Shown here in pieces: positions 1 to 16,689 of a stretch of DNA of 64,000 nt (position 1 is its first letter; the number at the start of each line of letters is the position of its first letter). A program made the translations under genes and the position numbers. Where the stretch lies: assembly GCA_034509925.1 (NCBI GenBank), contig CM067530.1, forward strand, positions 3,877,501 through 3,941,500, in the 5' to 3' direction. Below the pieces are notes generated by a model. The model ran no database searches. It was not told the DNA's origin and saw nothing but the letters and a program-made list of their open reading frames with translations. The DNA comes from Hirudinaria manillensis (Eukaryota; Annelida; Clitellata; Hirudinida; Hirudinidae).

Positions 1-304
1 AGCCACCTTTGCCTTGCATGGCCTCGGGTGTCTGTGGAATTATCTGCTGAGTTGATAAGGAGTTCACTTTAAAATAGACTACCCTAAACAGGTAAACCTG
101 ACAGTTAAGGTGACGTTTCGACTGTTTTTTGTGCGTTCAGTTTATTTATTCTTAAGTACATGTTGAGGGTTGGAATTAATATCATTAATCGTGTAACAAC
201 TTCTAATTTTCCCATAAAAATAATAATATATTTTTTAATGTTAATTACGAAAATTAATAAGTTCAGTCCGAAGGTACACGTGAGTTCAAATAGTATTATT
301 ATTA

Positions 305-305
<1 letters not shown>

Positions 306-378
<73 letters not shown>
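306..378. repeat. (AAT)n microsatellite
   Basis: About 24 perfect AAT units, followed by degenerate AT-rich sequence to about 740 with further scattered ATA/TAA runs. No coding potential is seen in 1-840; the Asn-run frame here is just the microsatellite read as codons. Confidence 0.95.
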
Positions 379-379
<1 letters not shown>

Positions 380-851
380 TTAATATTAATAATATTAATA
401 ATTGGATAAAAGAGATATTAGAATATTTAAGATTATATTAGATTAAATATAATTTTTCAATAAAATGCTAAAAATTTCATATCCAAAAAACGAAGTGGAA
501 ATGAAATCGACTTTTTAAAATAAATTTTACGTGACTTTATTATGAATTATTCGATAATTGTTATGAAAATTCAAAATAATATTGTAATGACGTATTATAA
601 TATTATAAGTGATATTATTTATAATAGATATTAATTTTCTCCTGATTAATAACAACAATTATAATAATAATAAATGATAATAATAATAATAAAAATAACA
701 ATAACAATAATGATAATAATAATAATCAATAATAATAATAAATGATTATAATTTCAAACGACAAGTTTTTGGAAGCACGTCAGTCGAAGCGAAGGATCTC
801 TGCATTTGAAGTTCTTAATTGCCAGATCTTACTCTTCCGACTCACGTGCTG

Positions 852-1000
852 TCCATCCATCCATCCCTCTGTCCATCCATCTATCTGTCTATCCATCCAT
901 CCCTCTGTCCATCCATCTATCTGTCTATCCAACTCTCCACCGATCTATTCATACGTATATCCCTACCTCTATCCACCCACCCATCCATCCATATCCAAGC
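852..1000. repeat. CATC/CTGT tetranucleotide minisatellite
   Basis: Degenerate CATC, CTGT and CTAT units. A 36-bp higher-order unit (beginning CCATCCATCCCTCTG) occurs twice back to back at about 856-927, then decays to about 1000. All three frames stay open and give Ser/Pro/His/Ile repeats, which is a consequence of the repeat and not a gene. Confidence 0.85.
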
Positions 1001-1251
1001 AGCTTTCATGATTAAACACAATTGTTTTTCACAACGACGCTCATATCATGAATATTCAACACCACTCCGGCTTTGGATCAGCAATTCTCAGCGGGTGAAT
1101 TGGGAGGTCACAGTGGATTACACGAAATCCGAGGGATCAGCCGTGGCCCCCCAAACTTAGTACACGCTGAGCCCCTAAGGTCAAGTAATAAGGAGCATTT
1201 CCAGGCCATATTGTCCCACCAAAGACACTCTTTTGGAGGGTCTTTGTAGCG

Positions 1252-1400
1252 CTACAAAAATGACCAGCTGAAGGAGATGGATAATGTAGCGCTAGATAAA
1301 TCCACGCGCATTCCTGCAACAGCTGTGATGATAGTGGAGTGGGTTCCTTCTCATCCTGGGGTCAATAAGTGCGATGAGATTCAACTCCTCCAACTTTCCT
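1252..1400 (+). pseudogene. relic RNase H fragment of a retroelement
   Basis: Read on the plus strand, about 1282-1376 gives a segment containing VEWVPSHPGVNKCDE. This resembles the C-terminal signature of retroelement RNase H domains (W-x-P-S-H-x-G-x-x-x-N-x-x-D). Flanking sequence has stops in this frame and no reverse transcriptase is recognisable, so it is a decayed fragment, probably from a non-LTR element of a clade carrying RNase H. The family cannot be assigned from so short a piece. The rest of 1010-2190 holds no gene I can recognise. Confidence 0.4.
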
Positions 1401-1771
1401 CAAGTTCATCGTCTCCATCTTGGATGACCTTGGAAACGGGTCAATAGGTCAACAGGTGAACAGGTCAGTAGGTCAAAACTCCGAGACATTTCGGCAGAAT
1501 ATTCAACATTAAAAAAAAAAATAAACATAACGATACTAGCAGTAACAATTATGGTAATTAATCATAATAATATTAATAATAATAATAATATTATTATTGT
1601 CGGCCACGCCCCACTCCCGTCAAGGATTATGGAAATCCGGTGAGAGATTAGAGGCAGTTGGAGACTTGTGGAAAATTTGATCCTTTCTGCATTCCACGGA
1701 TTTGTCTCATCCAGGAGATAATCTCGAGTCAAGATTCGAACGCCAGATCTTCAGCTCTGGTGATTGTGGTG

Positions 1772-1831
1772 GTGACGATGACGACGACGATGATGGTGAT
1801 GGCGATGATGATGACGACGATGACTGTGATA

Positions 1832-1863
<32 letters not shown>

Positions 1864-1867
1864 AATG
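1772..1867. repeat. GATGAC/GATGAT microsatellite
   Basis: Imperfect GAT/GAC/GGT trinucleotide run. It gives poly-Asp or poly-Met-Thr in overlapping frames and is not coding. Confidence 0.85.
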
Positions 1868-2206
1868 ATTTGCTGTTACTGTTGTGGTTTATCTATGACC
1901 AATAAAGGTGTTATTTGATTGGTTGGCGTGTTTAAATCATTCAATCTTTGAATTAATTATGTTAATGAGTGTCCTTTGTACGTATCGCAATTACAAAGCT
2001 TTATACGAAGTTCGTGCGGAAGTATGCATGGAATTATAATTTATTATAATTAATATTATCTTTCCTCATAATAAAATATTATAGGCGTTCATAATTTTAT
2101 CTCTTTCACGAGCAAAACTTCAAGTTAATCTGATCGGTAAACATGTTTGGAAAAGCTTGGAAAAAAACGTGTTTCAATGGAGCCGCGGGAGGGTGGATGA
2201 ATGGAC

Positions 2207-2266
2207 GGACGGACGGATGGATAGGTGGACGGACGGATGGATAGGTGGACGGACGGATGGATAGGT
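2207..2266. repeat. 20-bp minisatellite, three copies
   Basis: The unit GGACGGACGGATGGATAGGT is repeated exactly three times at 2207-2226, 2227-2246 and 2247-2266, inside a wider GGAT/GGAC-rich tract (about 2190-2390). No gene is seen in 1920-2634. Confidence 0.95.
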
Positions 2267-2634
2267 GGTCGGACGAATGAATGGATGGAAGGTCGAACGG
2301 ATAGATGGATACATGGATGGATCGTTGGACGCTATGCCTCCTTATCAATGTATGGAAAGACTAACGGATAGACAGACGGTCGGTCAGAAGAATACATGAA
2401 GAGGGAAGTATGAACGAATGAAGGTGAGATAATGAGACGTAAATTTCCCGCAAACAAATGGAATTTATGACGATTTGGTTTCAAAATTCCATTAAAACAA
2501 CGCCATGGATAACAATTCCTAAGTGGAAAGCAATTCCATGCCGTGTTATTATTTTCGGTTGTTTTCAAGATTTTCTTTTTTTTTTTTAAATTTCTAACTT
2601 GATACAATTAATCGCATGAAATCAGCAACCAACC

Positions 2635-6860
<4,226 letters not shown>

Positions 6861-9800
6861 TGCGTCTCGAGCGAGTGGTCGTGCGGCTGTTTTTCGCGAA
6901 TTCTCGATAATTTTACGGTTTTTGCGGCAGTTTTGCTTTTTTTCTGACCATTTCGTGTCCCCTACATTCCGTTTAGGATTGTGAGACCATTCTCAAGTTC
7001 AAAGGGGAAAAACTGAAGTTGAACAACGTAATTTTATCTGTCGACGTCTTGCATTGTTCTAGACTCCACAACTTCAGGAAAACAGAAGAGAAAGAAGTCA
7101 TTTTAAGCTTGTTTGCTTCCGAGAACGTCTGCTAGTCGATGTTTTTGTGAATTTTTGGATTTAATTCAACTTGAAGAATCGTCGGAAAGAACAAGAAGTA
7201 AACAATGCAAACCCGTGCGCGCACCTTGTTGGCTCTCACAAAGGTGAAAGACTGTTCTGGCCCTTCTGAGACTCCAGTGACTGTACAGCCAAAGTGCGAA
7301 TATTGTGATGCGGAATTCAAAACATCCAAAGGAGCAAGAATTCACGAAAGTCGCGTCCATCCAGTTCAGTGTCACGCAAAAAGGTCAGGAAAAAGCTACG
7401 GAAAATGTAGATGGGATAAAGAGGAATCCCATGTGATGGCAATGTTGGAGATAGAACTGAAGCAACAAGGAGTTAGATTCATCAACATTGAACTCCACAA
7501 ACATTTCCCTCACCGAACTTTGGCCTCCATTCGAGGACATAGAAGACAGACAGAATACAGAACTATTCTCCAACAATGCATCAGTAAAACCAGGTCCTCA
7601 GAAAATTTTCAGACGTCATTAGCCGAGAGTCCAACTGAGCTGACTGCGAGTAGAAATTCTGTTTGCGAAGAATCATATGAGGACGTTCACTCGGGACATT
7701 CAAAAGAACTATGGAGGAATATGTCGAGAGCTGAAGCTGGACTTAATGACCAGGAAAGGAAAAGAATCAATATCGCCCTCTCCAGACACTTCCCGGATGT
7801 GAGTGTTAGGCGCATAAAGAGAATCAGAAACAAGCCTGGTTACAAGAGCCTTCTAAGCAATGCCTTTCAGGATTCTGTGGCCTTGAGACAGACTGAAAAC
7901 CAGATTTTAGGAATGCCGCCTACGAATGAGGAAGAAGAGAATATAGTCAGTAACTCAATTGCAATAGACAATCAGTTAAAGTTGAAGCAATTTGTGATTG
8001 AAAGATACCAAATGATCCATCTAGATGGTGAAGAGTTCTCCAACCTCATAAACGAGAAGCTCCCGAGAACAGAGAAAATCTCACTGATTAATAAGGAATA
8101 TGAAAAGTGGATCTCAACTCAAATTCCACAGAAGTTCAATAGCAGTGAGCCCAAACAACCTGCCGATCGTGCTGAAAGTGTACACAGAAACAACAATCAC
8201 GTCCAAAGCAAATCAGAAAACAAATGCAGAACTTTCCGGAAAACAAAAATCAGGGTGTCAAAAAAGGAACAGAAAAAGTTAGAACGACAGAAGTGCTATG
8301 CTAGTCTGCAAAAACTTTTCCGAAAAAGTCCAACATCGGCAGCGCACTCGGTTTTGAAAGAAGAATATGAAGCCCAGACAGGCGCTTTCCCTGCGGGGTT
8401 GGCGGATTATTGGAGCGAGATCTTTGGGGAGACATCGGTGGAGGATGACAGGCCTCTGGTGGCGATCAGAGACATCGCAACAGAAATGCAAGATCCGATC
8501 ACCAAATGGGATGTAGAGATTGCATTCCGGGGACTAAAGGACAGCAGCCCTGGACAGGATGGCACTCGAAAAAGGCATCTTGCAAAACTCAGCTATGACG
8601 ATCTCGCTGTTCACATGTCTCTCTGGTTGCTAACAGGAGTACCTCCCGCATCATTCAAATCGGGAATCGTCACATTCATTCCGAAGAATAAAGAGGCCTC
8701 GACTCCGAGCGATTATCGACCTATCACTGTAGGTCCGATTATGGCGCGTCTCTTCCATCGCATCCTTGGAGGTAGAATGTTGGGGAATTGGCCCCTCTCA
8801 TCGAGACAAAAAGCTTTCTGTCCGGGGGATGGCATTGCACAAAATCTCTTTCTCATCAAATCAATAATTCAAAAGAAGAAAGAACAAATCCAAAAACTTA
8901 ACCTGACATTTGTCGACGTCACCAAAGCTTTCGACTCAGTATCCCATAAATCTATCCTCAGGGCTGCTGCCAGACTCGGCACTCCACCTCTCCTCTTAAA
9001 CTACCTGGCGGAGCTGTACGAAGAAAGTGAGGTTCACTTTAAAGCAGAGGGAGTACTTAGTAGAGGGGTACAGGTGAAAAGAGGAGTTCGTCAAGGAGAC
9101 CCGATGTCCCCCCACTTATTCAATGCGGTCATGGATATGATAACCAGCGAACTGGACCAATCAATTGGTGTCACGGCCGGCAGAAATTCAGCGATCAGAT
9201 GCAATTATATTGCATTCGCTGATGATCTGGTAATGATGTCAACAACTGACATCGGAATGAAGAAGTTGATGGAGCAACTTGAAACTGCAATGGGCAGCGC
9301 AGGACTTAAAATCAATCCAAACAAGTGCGCCACACTCCGAACCGAAACTCATTGCAAGGAAAAACGCTGGATAGTCAATCCTACACCCTACATTAAATTT
9401 CAATCACAGGATATCAAAGCAATAGACGTCTCACAGACCTACAAATACTTGGGGATACAGATTGGTGTTCGAAAGCAGCCAGTGTCGATCGGTTATGAAA
9501 TTCAAAAGTCTCTCAACTCCATTTCAAAAGCACCAATTAAGCCGTGCCAACGCCTATATATCCTAAAAGTCCATCTGATACCAAGCCTCGTTCACAAACT
9601 TACCTTTGGCGAGGTCAACCTCGGTTCTCTAAGTTCCTCAGATACCGCGATTAGGAAAGCAACAAGGCATTGGCTTCATCTTCCGAAGGATGTCCCAAAG
9701 CCATTTTACCATGCTCCCGTCAAATCCGGTGGACTGGGAATTCTCCCACTTAAACAATGGGTTCCCCGGCTCAGAATAAATAGATTGACAGAGATCTTCT

Positions 9801-10863
9801 CTGAGACAGGTAGTCGTAAAGATGAATTCCTGTTGGATGTTCTTAGGAACAACACCCTGATTATGAGAGAATTCCGGAAATTTGGAACGTCGGAGGCAAA
9901 ACAATCAAAACCAGATTGGAAAGTGGCGGCATCAGAGAGCCTATACAAAACAGTGGACGGTTATGGATTAAGATCATTCACCAGAGGAATTGGAATGAGT
10001 GATTGGATTTCAGCAGCGGTCCCAAGAATTCCATCTGGCCAATATATCAAATGCATAAAGGTCCGAGCGGCTGCCCTTCACTGCAGACTCCGAGCGTCGA
10101 GATGGAATCCTCTGGCTTCAAGGAGATGCGGTGAGGGCTGCAATTCTTTCGAATCGCTGGGCCACATGATCCAGAGATGCCCGAGAACTGATGGCCCAAG
10201 GCATGAAAGACACAACGCTGTCGTTAGGGAATTAGAACGGGAATTATGAAAAAGGGGCTATACTACGGTAATTGAGCCCCGTATTCCCACAGAAAAGGGA
10301 CTCAAAATTCCTGATTTATGTGCCTGGAGAGGCGACCTCTACATAGTGACTGATGTTGCCGTGACATCCGATGATTATGATTTAGACAAGTGTCATAAGA
10401 GCAAGGTTTCAAAGTATGACATTAAAGATGTTCATGATTGGATGTTGAGGAATGCCCCAGCCGGCGTCCAAAGAATGCTTCCGAAGGTTGGCGCCTGCGT
10501 TTGCAACTGGAGAGGAGTCATGAGTGAAGAATCATACAGATTCTGGAGAGAGTGTGGAGCTTCCAAGACGAGTTTAATGTACGTCGTGCTCTCGGTCCTC
10601 AGTCACAGTTACAAAATCTGGAGGGCTCACAGGTGCCCTCTTCCGAGGGCAATCGCACTTTTTCGGACTGCGAATTCTCAGTGACATCGGCAGTTGACGG
10701 TACTCGGCGCGTTCGATCGTGACTTCACCTTCCGACCGAATGTCCAGGGTGATCTCGGGCCCTAGTGCGGACACTAAACTTTGGAGAGGCCATCGAAATA
10801 TTGTTGCTTGTGTTTTGTGTGTGAGGCCGAGAAAATAAAGGGAAAAAAAAAAAAATAAATAAA
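6861..10863 (+). mobile_element. non-LTR retrotransposon 2, R2/R4-like, inserted in (TAA)n
   Basis: Same plan and orientation as element 1 but clearly diverged: 344-nt 5' UTR beginning TGCGTCTCGAGCG, one ORF (7205-10684, with one internal stop) and a 3' UTR ending in AAATAAAGGG, an A-rich stretch and TAA units. Protein similarity to element 1 is evident throughout, but spacing and nucleotide sequence differ enough that these are distinct subfamilies, not recent duplicates. Confidence 0.88.
7205..10684 (+). pseudogene. R2/R4-type retrotransposon polyprotein with one in-frame stop
   Basis: A 1160-codon frame interrupted only by TGA at 10247-10249. The frame continues on both sides without a shift, and the downstream 145 codons (IPDLCAW, VTDVAV, KVSKYD) match the endonuclease of element 1. 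Upstream it keeps the C2H2 finger (about residues 28-50), the Myb-like region, RT motifs FVDVTKAFDS and FADD (about 670), and the C-x3-C-x7-H-x4-C knuckle. As read, translation would give a 1014-aa protein with RT but without the PD-D-K endonuclease core, so the element should not be able to cut its target unaided. Element 1 has glutamate at about this position, so the stop is best explained as a point mutation; read-through cannot be excluded. Confidence 0.88.
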
Positions 10864-10887
10864 TAATAATAATAATAATAATAATAA
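10864..10887. repeat. short (TAA)n after retrotransposon 2
   Basis: About eight units separate element 2 from the 3' stub of a third element. Confidence 0.85.
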
Positions 10888-10989
10888 TGACTATTTTTGT
10901 TTGTGCTTGTTGTGTTGTGACTGCCTGTGATCCCTTGTTGGGATCTGGGGTCACTGTTTTCCGGCGGAGGCCGTGATTGTGAATAAACA

Positions 10990-10990
<1 letters not shown>
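10888..10990 (+). mobile_element. 5'-truncated 3' end of a third (TAA)n-associated retroelement
   Basis: About 100 nt of unique sequence sandwiched between two (TAA)n arrays. It contains a GATCCC...GGGATC inverted repeat (CTGTGATCCCTTG with GGGATCTGGGG) and ends GTGATTGTGAATAAACAAA before (TAA)n. Same-strand orientation and AATAAA-type ending resemble elements 1 and 2, but the sequence differs from both 3' UTRs. The simplest reading is a dead-on-arrival, 5'-truncated insertion. No coding sequence remains, so the family is unknown. Confidence 0.55.

Positions 10991-11052
<62 letters not shown>
10991..11052. repeat. (TAA)n microsatellite
   Basis: About 20 units; right-hand end of the retrotransposon array. 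From here to 13157 I see only AT-rich sequence, a CT-rich stretch (11240-11420), a TTG/CTG-rich stretch (about 11760-11810), short AAT runs (about 12389-12424) and GACGAC runs (about 12780-12835). No gene is recognised. Confidence 0.95.
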
Positions 11053-11053
<1 letters not shown>

Positions 11054-12385
11054 TTAATAATAAAATTGAATCAATTTGAATGTATTGAACGGTCGTCATA
11101 TCCGATTGATAAACAAATAAATAAATAATAAAATAAATTATTTTAAAAAATTGGGCAAAAAAATTATTCTGTTGACGTCATTTGAATAATGAAATTATTC
11201 CGTGTCCGTTTAAATCTTAAATTTGTTGCGACTGAGTGCCATCCTCCTCTTACACTTCTACTCACTCTCTCTCTCTCTCATCTCTATGGCCCCAAATCCC
11301 TCCACTCCCTCTCCTCCATTACCCCCTCTCTGATACCCCCTCTGCTACTCCTCCCTGCCACCCTGCTACCCCACTCTGCTATATGCCATCATCTCTCTTC
11401 CGTAACCCCTCTCTTGACCTCATTCCGTACAGTCGTCATTCAGTGGCTCATGGACGACTCCTTAAATAGGACTCGGGAAGACAGAATCCGTCGGAATCTT
11501 TCTCTGCTCAGTGGAGCGGAACGCTGCCAGACTTTGAGACTGAAGTTGAGAACCTCAAGACGTCGGACGTCGAAATAAGAATTAGAAGTAAAAATAAATT
11601 AAAATTAATAATAAAACAAATTCCATTTCCTTCAGAGTTTCACCTTTTGAGGGAGCTACGCTGTCGTAACTGAAGAAGTATTCCCTTTGCTCTTTGGTGG
11701 CTCTTGTCGCTCAGAATCTGTCGCCGTTGTGGTCGTAGTAGTTGCTTTTGCCGAGCTGAGCTAGTGTTGTTGTTGCTGCTGCTATTGTAGTTGCTGTTAT
11801 TATTGCTGTAAAAAAAGTGAAGATGTTGAGAGCTTTGCTGTTCGTATTGGGTTTCCTTGCCTTTCAGCTCCACAGGGGTTTGTTGCTTTTGTGAAAATTC
11901 TTTTATAAATTTTAATTAATAATTATTTTTTATTATTTTCATTATTTTATTAAAATAATATTTAACGATTAATCACGATTAATTGAGAATTATGATTATA
12001 GACGACGACGACGATGATGACGATGATGATTCATTGATAAGATATTTAAAGTAAATATTTGCAACAAATAGAAGATGCATATATATATATAATCTTATAT
12101 ATTAATCTTGATATTCACATATTAAATAAAAAATATTTTTAGAGAATTTAATATTTAAATTGAATGTACAAATTAATTATTAATTATTAATTAATTATAA
12201 ATAAGTAAATAAATAAATTAATTAATTTATAAAGATATTCGCTTCTTTGGTTAACTGAATTTTATTAACGATGCTTTCCTTGTCATCAAAAGGGCATCAG
12301 TTTACCTCAACTTGTACACCAAAGTAAATATAGATTTCAGTTTAAAATAACTTTAGCTCAAAATATCATTTATATTATAAACGAT

Positions 12386-12434
<49 letters not shown>

Positions 12435-13157
12435 AAAAATAAAGGACAAATGATTTTTTAATTTCATTAAGGAACCAATTTTTTTTATTAAAACGACTAA
12501 AATCCTTATTTTTGAAATTCTTAGAAAATCCTTCGCTACCTTTTGTTGCGTAAGAACGTCATTGTTGACAACATGTTGAGGTCACGTGGACGTCAACAAA
12601 GGAAAACCTCGAAGACGCGAAAAATTTTAAAAGGATTTCAAAGAATCAACCTAAAATAAGCGAAAAAAGAAGCGGGAAAACAAAGTTTTGAAGAAGTTTT
12701 TGGCAGACGTTTGTGGAATTTGAAAATAAAAATGGAATTAAAATCCAATCGTGGACAAAGGTCAAAGGTCAAGGTGATGTGACGACGACGACGACGACGG
12801 CAGCAACAGCATAACAACAACAACAACAACATTTGCCGGAATAAAATGAAAAGAAACTTCAAGATGATATAAACATTTCAATATAATTGTATTTTTTTAA
12901 AATTTTAGTAAAACATATAATATTTAGTGCTAATAATCTGGGTAGCAGTAATAATAATACTAATAAAATAATAGTATTGTTATTATTATTATTATTATTA
13001 TTCACGTAATTATCTGTTTTCCAAGCTCCAACAATTGAACCGAAATTGATGGCAAAAGGTCAAGACGGGTTCATTGGAACTTCCCTACGTGTCTTTCCAG
13101 ATGAATCCATGAATTATTCCATGTAAAAATAACCAAGTGTCACGTGATAATTTCTAG

Positions 13158-13531
13158 GGGAATCCCTGAACTGTTCCATGTGCAACTCGATGAGGGATTT
13201 GTACTGTAAGTCCTCACCACCCGTGCCCAGGGAATGCGCCCCCACGTACAACGCCTGCGCCGTCGTCACCATCTACGATAGCGAAACCAGTGAGTCGTCC
13301 TTGTTTCGGTTTCGATTTCCATTCTCATTGAAGTTTGAATTTCTGATTTAATTAAAATCATGGAAAAAGCTGTTGAAATGAAGTGAAATGTTGGAATAAA
13401 GCTTTGATTGATGCCCAATTCGATTTTATGGATTTAATAATTTGTCGAGTATTTACAATTTACATTTCTTTACAGTTTATAATTCACAGTAACCGACTGA
13501 AATTATAAGTGTAAATAAATAATTTAAATGG

Positions 13532-13587
<56 letters not shown>

Positions 13588-15967
13588 CGGCAAAGAAAGC
13601 CGATGATTGATGTCGAGAAAATCCGCTGAACCTTATTGATTGACTTGACAGAGCCGAGTGGATTGTCATGATCTCGAGGTCAAAGCTTGAATTGATGACG
13701 TCAGTTGTTTGTTTATGTCTGTTTACCTGATGAGGCTGTCATTTGAAACTGTCAGCCATGATAATCCTGATGGAGAAGAAACAATTCTTTGCTGCAAATG
13801 GATGGAAATGTTGAATGCAGAGAGTCTTCAATATAATGCTACCTTTCTCTTTGATCGACTTGTTGACAACCAGAGGGTCAACCCCTTTGGCCATACTCCC
13901 CACTGCATCGACATCCCAGGGCTTCATACTTTGACCCATTATCACCCCATATCGATAACACTTCAGATCGTCGTACTACGATTGGATAGATTCTGACCTT
14001 TGCGATGACCCCGACCCAGATTCCGTTGAAGGTCACCCTGGCTAATAAATACCTCCACAAACTCTACAATCCTTCTCCGTCTGACCTTCCATCGACCTTT
14101 CGTTGGGGCAGATGTTCAATGATTTCGTAATAAATTTTAAAAATTTTTTGAGGTTTTTTTTTTTAAATAAAATTTATTTAAATTAAATATTATTTAATGG
14201 TTTAGTTAATAAATAATATTTAATAAATTAATTCGGATTTATTGACCAGTTATTCAAGAAGGAAAAGACGAAATCTTTTTTTTTTTTTGAAAGTGATTTC
14301 TTCAGGCGTTGTTTGAATCTGTAAAAGTCCTTGTAATGCCATTAAGACGGATAACTCGCTAGAAGAAGATGTTCATGATGATGATGATGATGACGATGAC
14401 GATGTTGGTGATGATGATGATGGTGGTGATGATGACGACGACGATGATGGTGGTGGTGATGAAAGGGATGGTGAAGATGAACCAGATTAGATTATCAATT
14501 CAAAAGAGTTTATCTCGGATTTGGAAGCCGTTTTAAATTTAAATCCTATCTATTGGACTATTTAATTAAATAATAATAATAATAATAATAATAATACACA
14601 TTATATATTATACAATTATATTTTACTACATAAAAATGTATTCATTATAATAGTTATTATAATAGCAATATTATAATATTTATATTATTCACATCATTAG
14701 TGACATATAAATATAAATATCTAAGAATTTCACATGCAATTAAATTGCCAAAACGTCTCTTAAAAATAGGACCCAATAAAAACATAATCCTTAATCTCAG
14801 CTCTGAAATCTTGCAAAGTACCTGACTTAGGAAAATCCACGCAATAACGAACTTCACTCTCCGCACTCCACCCACTTCCCACGTCGAACCTCAAGGGTAG
14901 GGCAGGCCACCCCAGTCCACCCCAGTCCACCCCAGTCCACCCCAGTAGGACACCTTTCAAGACCCGTGGACCCGTTTGAGTTTCCTATTATGAATTCTTG
15001 AACTGTCAGTTTCTGCAGAATGAATTTCTTTTTCGCCTGTCATTTTCAGGTTTTGAACAATTTGACCCGCAATCAGTAAGAAAAAGGGCTCGCCCACTTT
15101 GAAGGTGTGGGGTGGCCCCTGATGGCCGTTGGGGGGCCAGCCTTTTGCTGGAAGGGTGGGTGCGAACGAGGCACAGGAACTGATTGATTGTGGAATTTCA
15201 ATTCGCCTGAAATGATTGATGGATGGGTGTTATTAGGAGAGGTGGAATTTGATTTTAAAAATTATGAAATCAAGTCAAACGTGATCGACGCTGTCAGTTC
15301 CCCTGAGCGATATCTTTGAAGGTCGAACTTTGAGAACATATTTCTTAGGGCTTAAAATAATTTATTTACACAGTGGATATTATAGTCGTCATTTGTACGC
15401 GTAATTATTGTATTATTATTATTAATATTATTATTATTTAAGATTTTCTTTAAGAAGGTTCGACAATATTAACTTATTATTATGTAATTAAATCGTCATC
15501 CGATATTATTATTATTATTCAAATTTATGATTATATTCTCTATTATTTTTCAATTATTTATAATCTCTAATTTATATTAATAAATAGGGGCATTAATTAA
15601 TAATAAATATTATTAGCACGAAGGACCTTTCATTGTCGCTTTATCGTCCACGACACATGACGCGGTTCATTATACAAACACCTCCGTCCTCATTAACATA
15701 TTCATGAGAAGCTTATATATCAAACCCCATTTTTCTCCATCAATTCCAGGAGAAATGCTGGGCATGGAAAGAAACTGCGGCATGGACGGCGTGGAAGGAC
15801 GCGATGGGACCTGCGTTTCGGCCCTGAGCCCCCATTTCCGGACCAGGGTCGTCAGGTGCTATTCCCACTGCTTCACGGATGGCTGCAACGGCTACACCTC
15901 TTTGTTCCACTTCCTGAATCTCCACAAGAGGAAGAGGGATTTCACCGACGATTACCCCATGCCTTGA
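13158..15967 (+). CDS. Ly6/three-finger cysteine-rich secreted protein (two 3' exons; 5' exon not found)
   Basis: Two exons, 13158-13289 (after TTTCTAG, before GTGAGT) and 15750-15967 (after AATTCCAG, ending TGA), join in phase 1. Together they encode about 117 residues with ten cysteines: LNCSMCNS, DLYC, EC, NAC, RNC, GTC, RCYSHC and GCNG. The CxxC start, the even Cys spacing and the final CN are the hallmark of the Ly6/uPAR three-finger fold (invertebrate sleepless/quiver-like group). The first exon, expected to carry the signal peptide and end in phase 1, is not evident upstream. The tail after CNG is charged (HKRKRDFTDDY) and has no hydrophobic GPI signal, so the mature protein is probably soluble. 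Function cannot be assigned. An AATAAA lies about 70 nt past the stop. Confidence 0.7.
13533..13587. repeat. (TGAT)n microsatellite in the Ly6-like gene's intron
   Basis: About 13 perfect tetranucleotide units in the 2.46-kb intron 13290-15749. The rest of that intron is AT-rich with no recognisable gene. Confidence 0.95.
14376..14470. repeat. GATGAT/GATGGT microsatellite
   Basis: Imperfect trinucleotide repeat in the same intron. Confidence 0.85.
14909..14946. repeat. 10-bp minisatellite (CCCAGTCCAC)
   Basis: Nearly four exact tandem copies, GC-rich against an AT-rich background. Confidence 0.95.
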
Positions 15968-16039
15968 AAGGCTGTTTACGTTTTGTTTTTTTTTTGTTTT
16001 TAATAACTTAAACTTGTTGGAGATTCACAGATATAGTTG

Positions 16040-16045
16040 AATAAA
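16040..16045 (+). terminator. candidate poly(A) signal of the Ly6-like gene
   Basis: AATAAA 73 nt after the TGA at 15965-15967, followed by T-rich and A-rich sequence. Confidence 0.5.
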
Positions 16046-16689
16046 CGTTTAAATTATATTTTTGAATCGGAAAAAAAAGATGCCATTTTTTCTTTTGCGT
16101 TTGAATTTGGCAGGCAAATAAAAAAAATACGTTAACGACGACCAGTAATGACAGCCATCCCTGGAAAGTTCCACCTTCCGGCATTAAGCGATGCTTCCAC
16201 CCTCGAACTGTACGAATAAAAAGGATGTTCTGAATGTCTACGAACTTTAATTATTCCCATGAATTATTCAAATTCGTCTAAAAATAATAATGTCTCGATT
16301 CTCTCCTCGTAATCCGCGAATGCCAATTTGCATATTCAATTAGCCCTAACCGTAGGCTGTAAACTTCCTACGCCGATAAACTTTAACCGCCTGGAAATTA
16401 TGCTCAAGGTTAACGTTTTTATTGCAACAAAGAGATTTGAAAAAAATAAAGCATCAAATAATTAAGCAAATAAATCACTGATTAATTCGTTTAGTGGATA
16501 CAAAAAAAAGGTGAGGAAACGTGAAAAATTATCGTTTAAAATGTCAAAAAATGTTACTAAAGCATGCGAGAACATCAATCTCCTTACATCTCGTTGTTGT
16601 TGTTGTTGTTGTGGTAGGAGGCGTCTCCACCAACGAAAAGTGGAGTTTACATCGTCTTCTTGTGCAGATAGAGTAATTAAATTTGGAAG

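Noticed and set aside
1-45. Possible partial exon on the minus strand at the window edge (acceptor AACTCAG then a frame reading QIIPQTPEAMQGKGG).
   Set aside because: Only 45 nt, no recognised family and no second exon to confirm it.
7205-10249. Element 2 as two separate genes (1014 aa and a 112-aa ORF).
   Set aside because: The second piece is in the same frame and continues the endonuclease; only one TGA separates them.
11189-11578. 129-residue plus-strand frame.
   Set aside because: Leu/Ser/Pro-rich translation of a CT-rich simple stretch.
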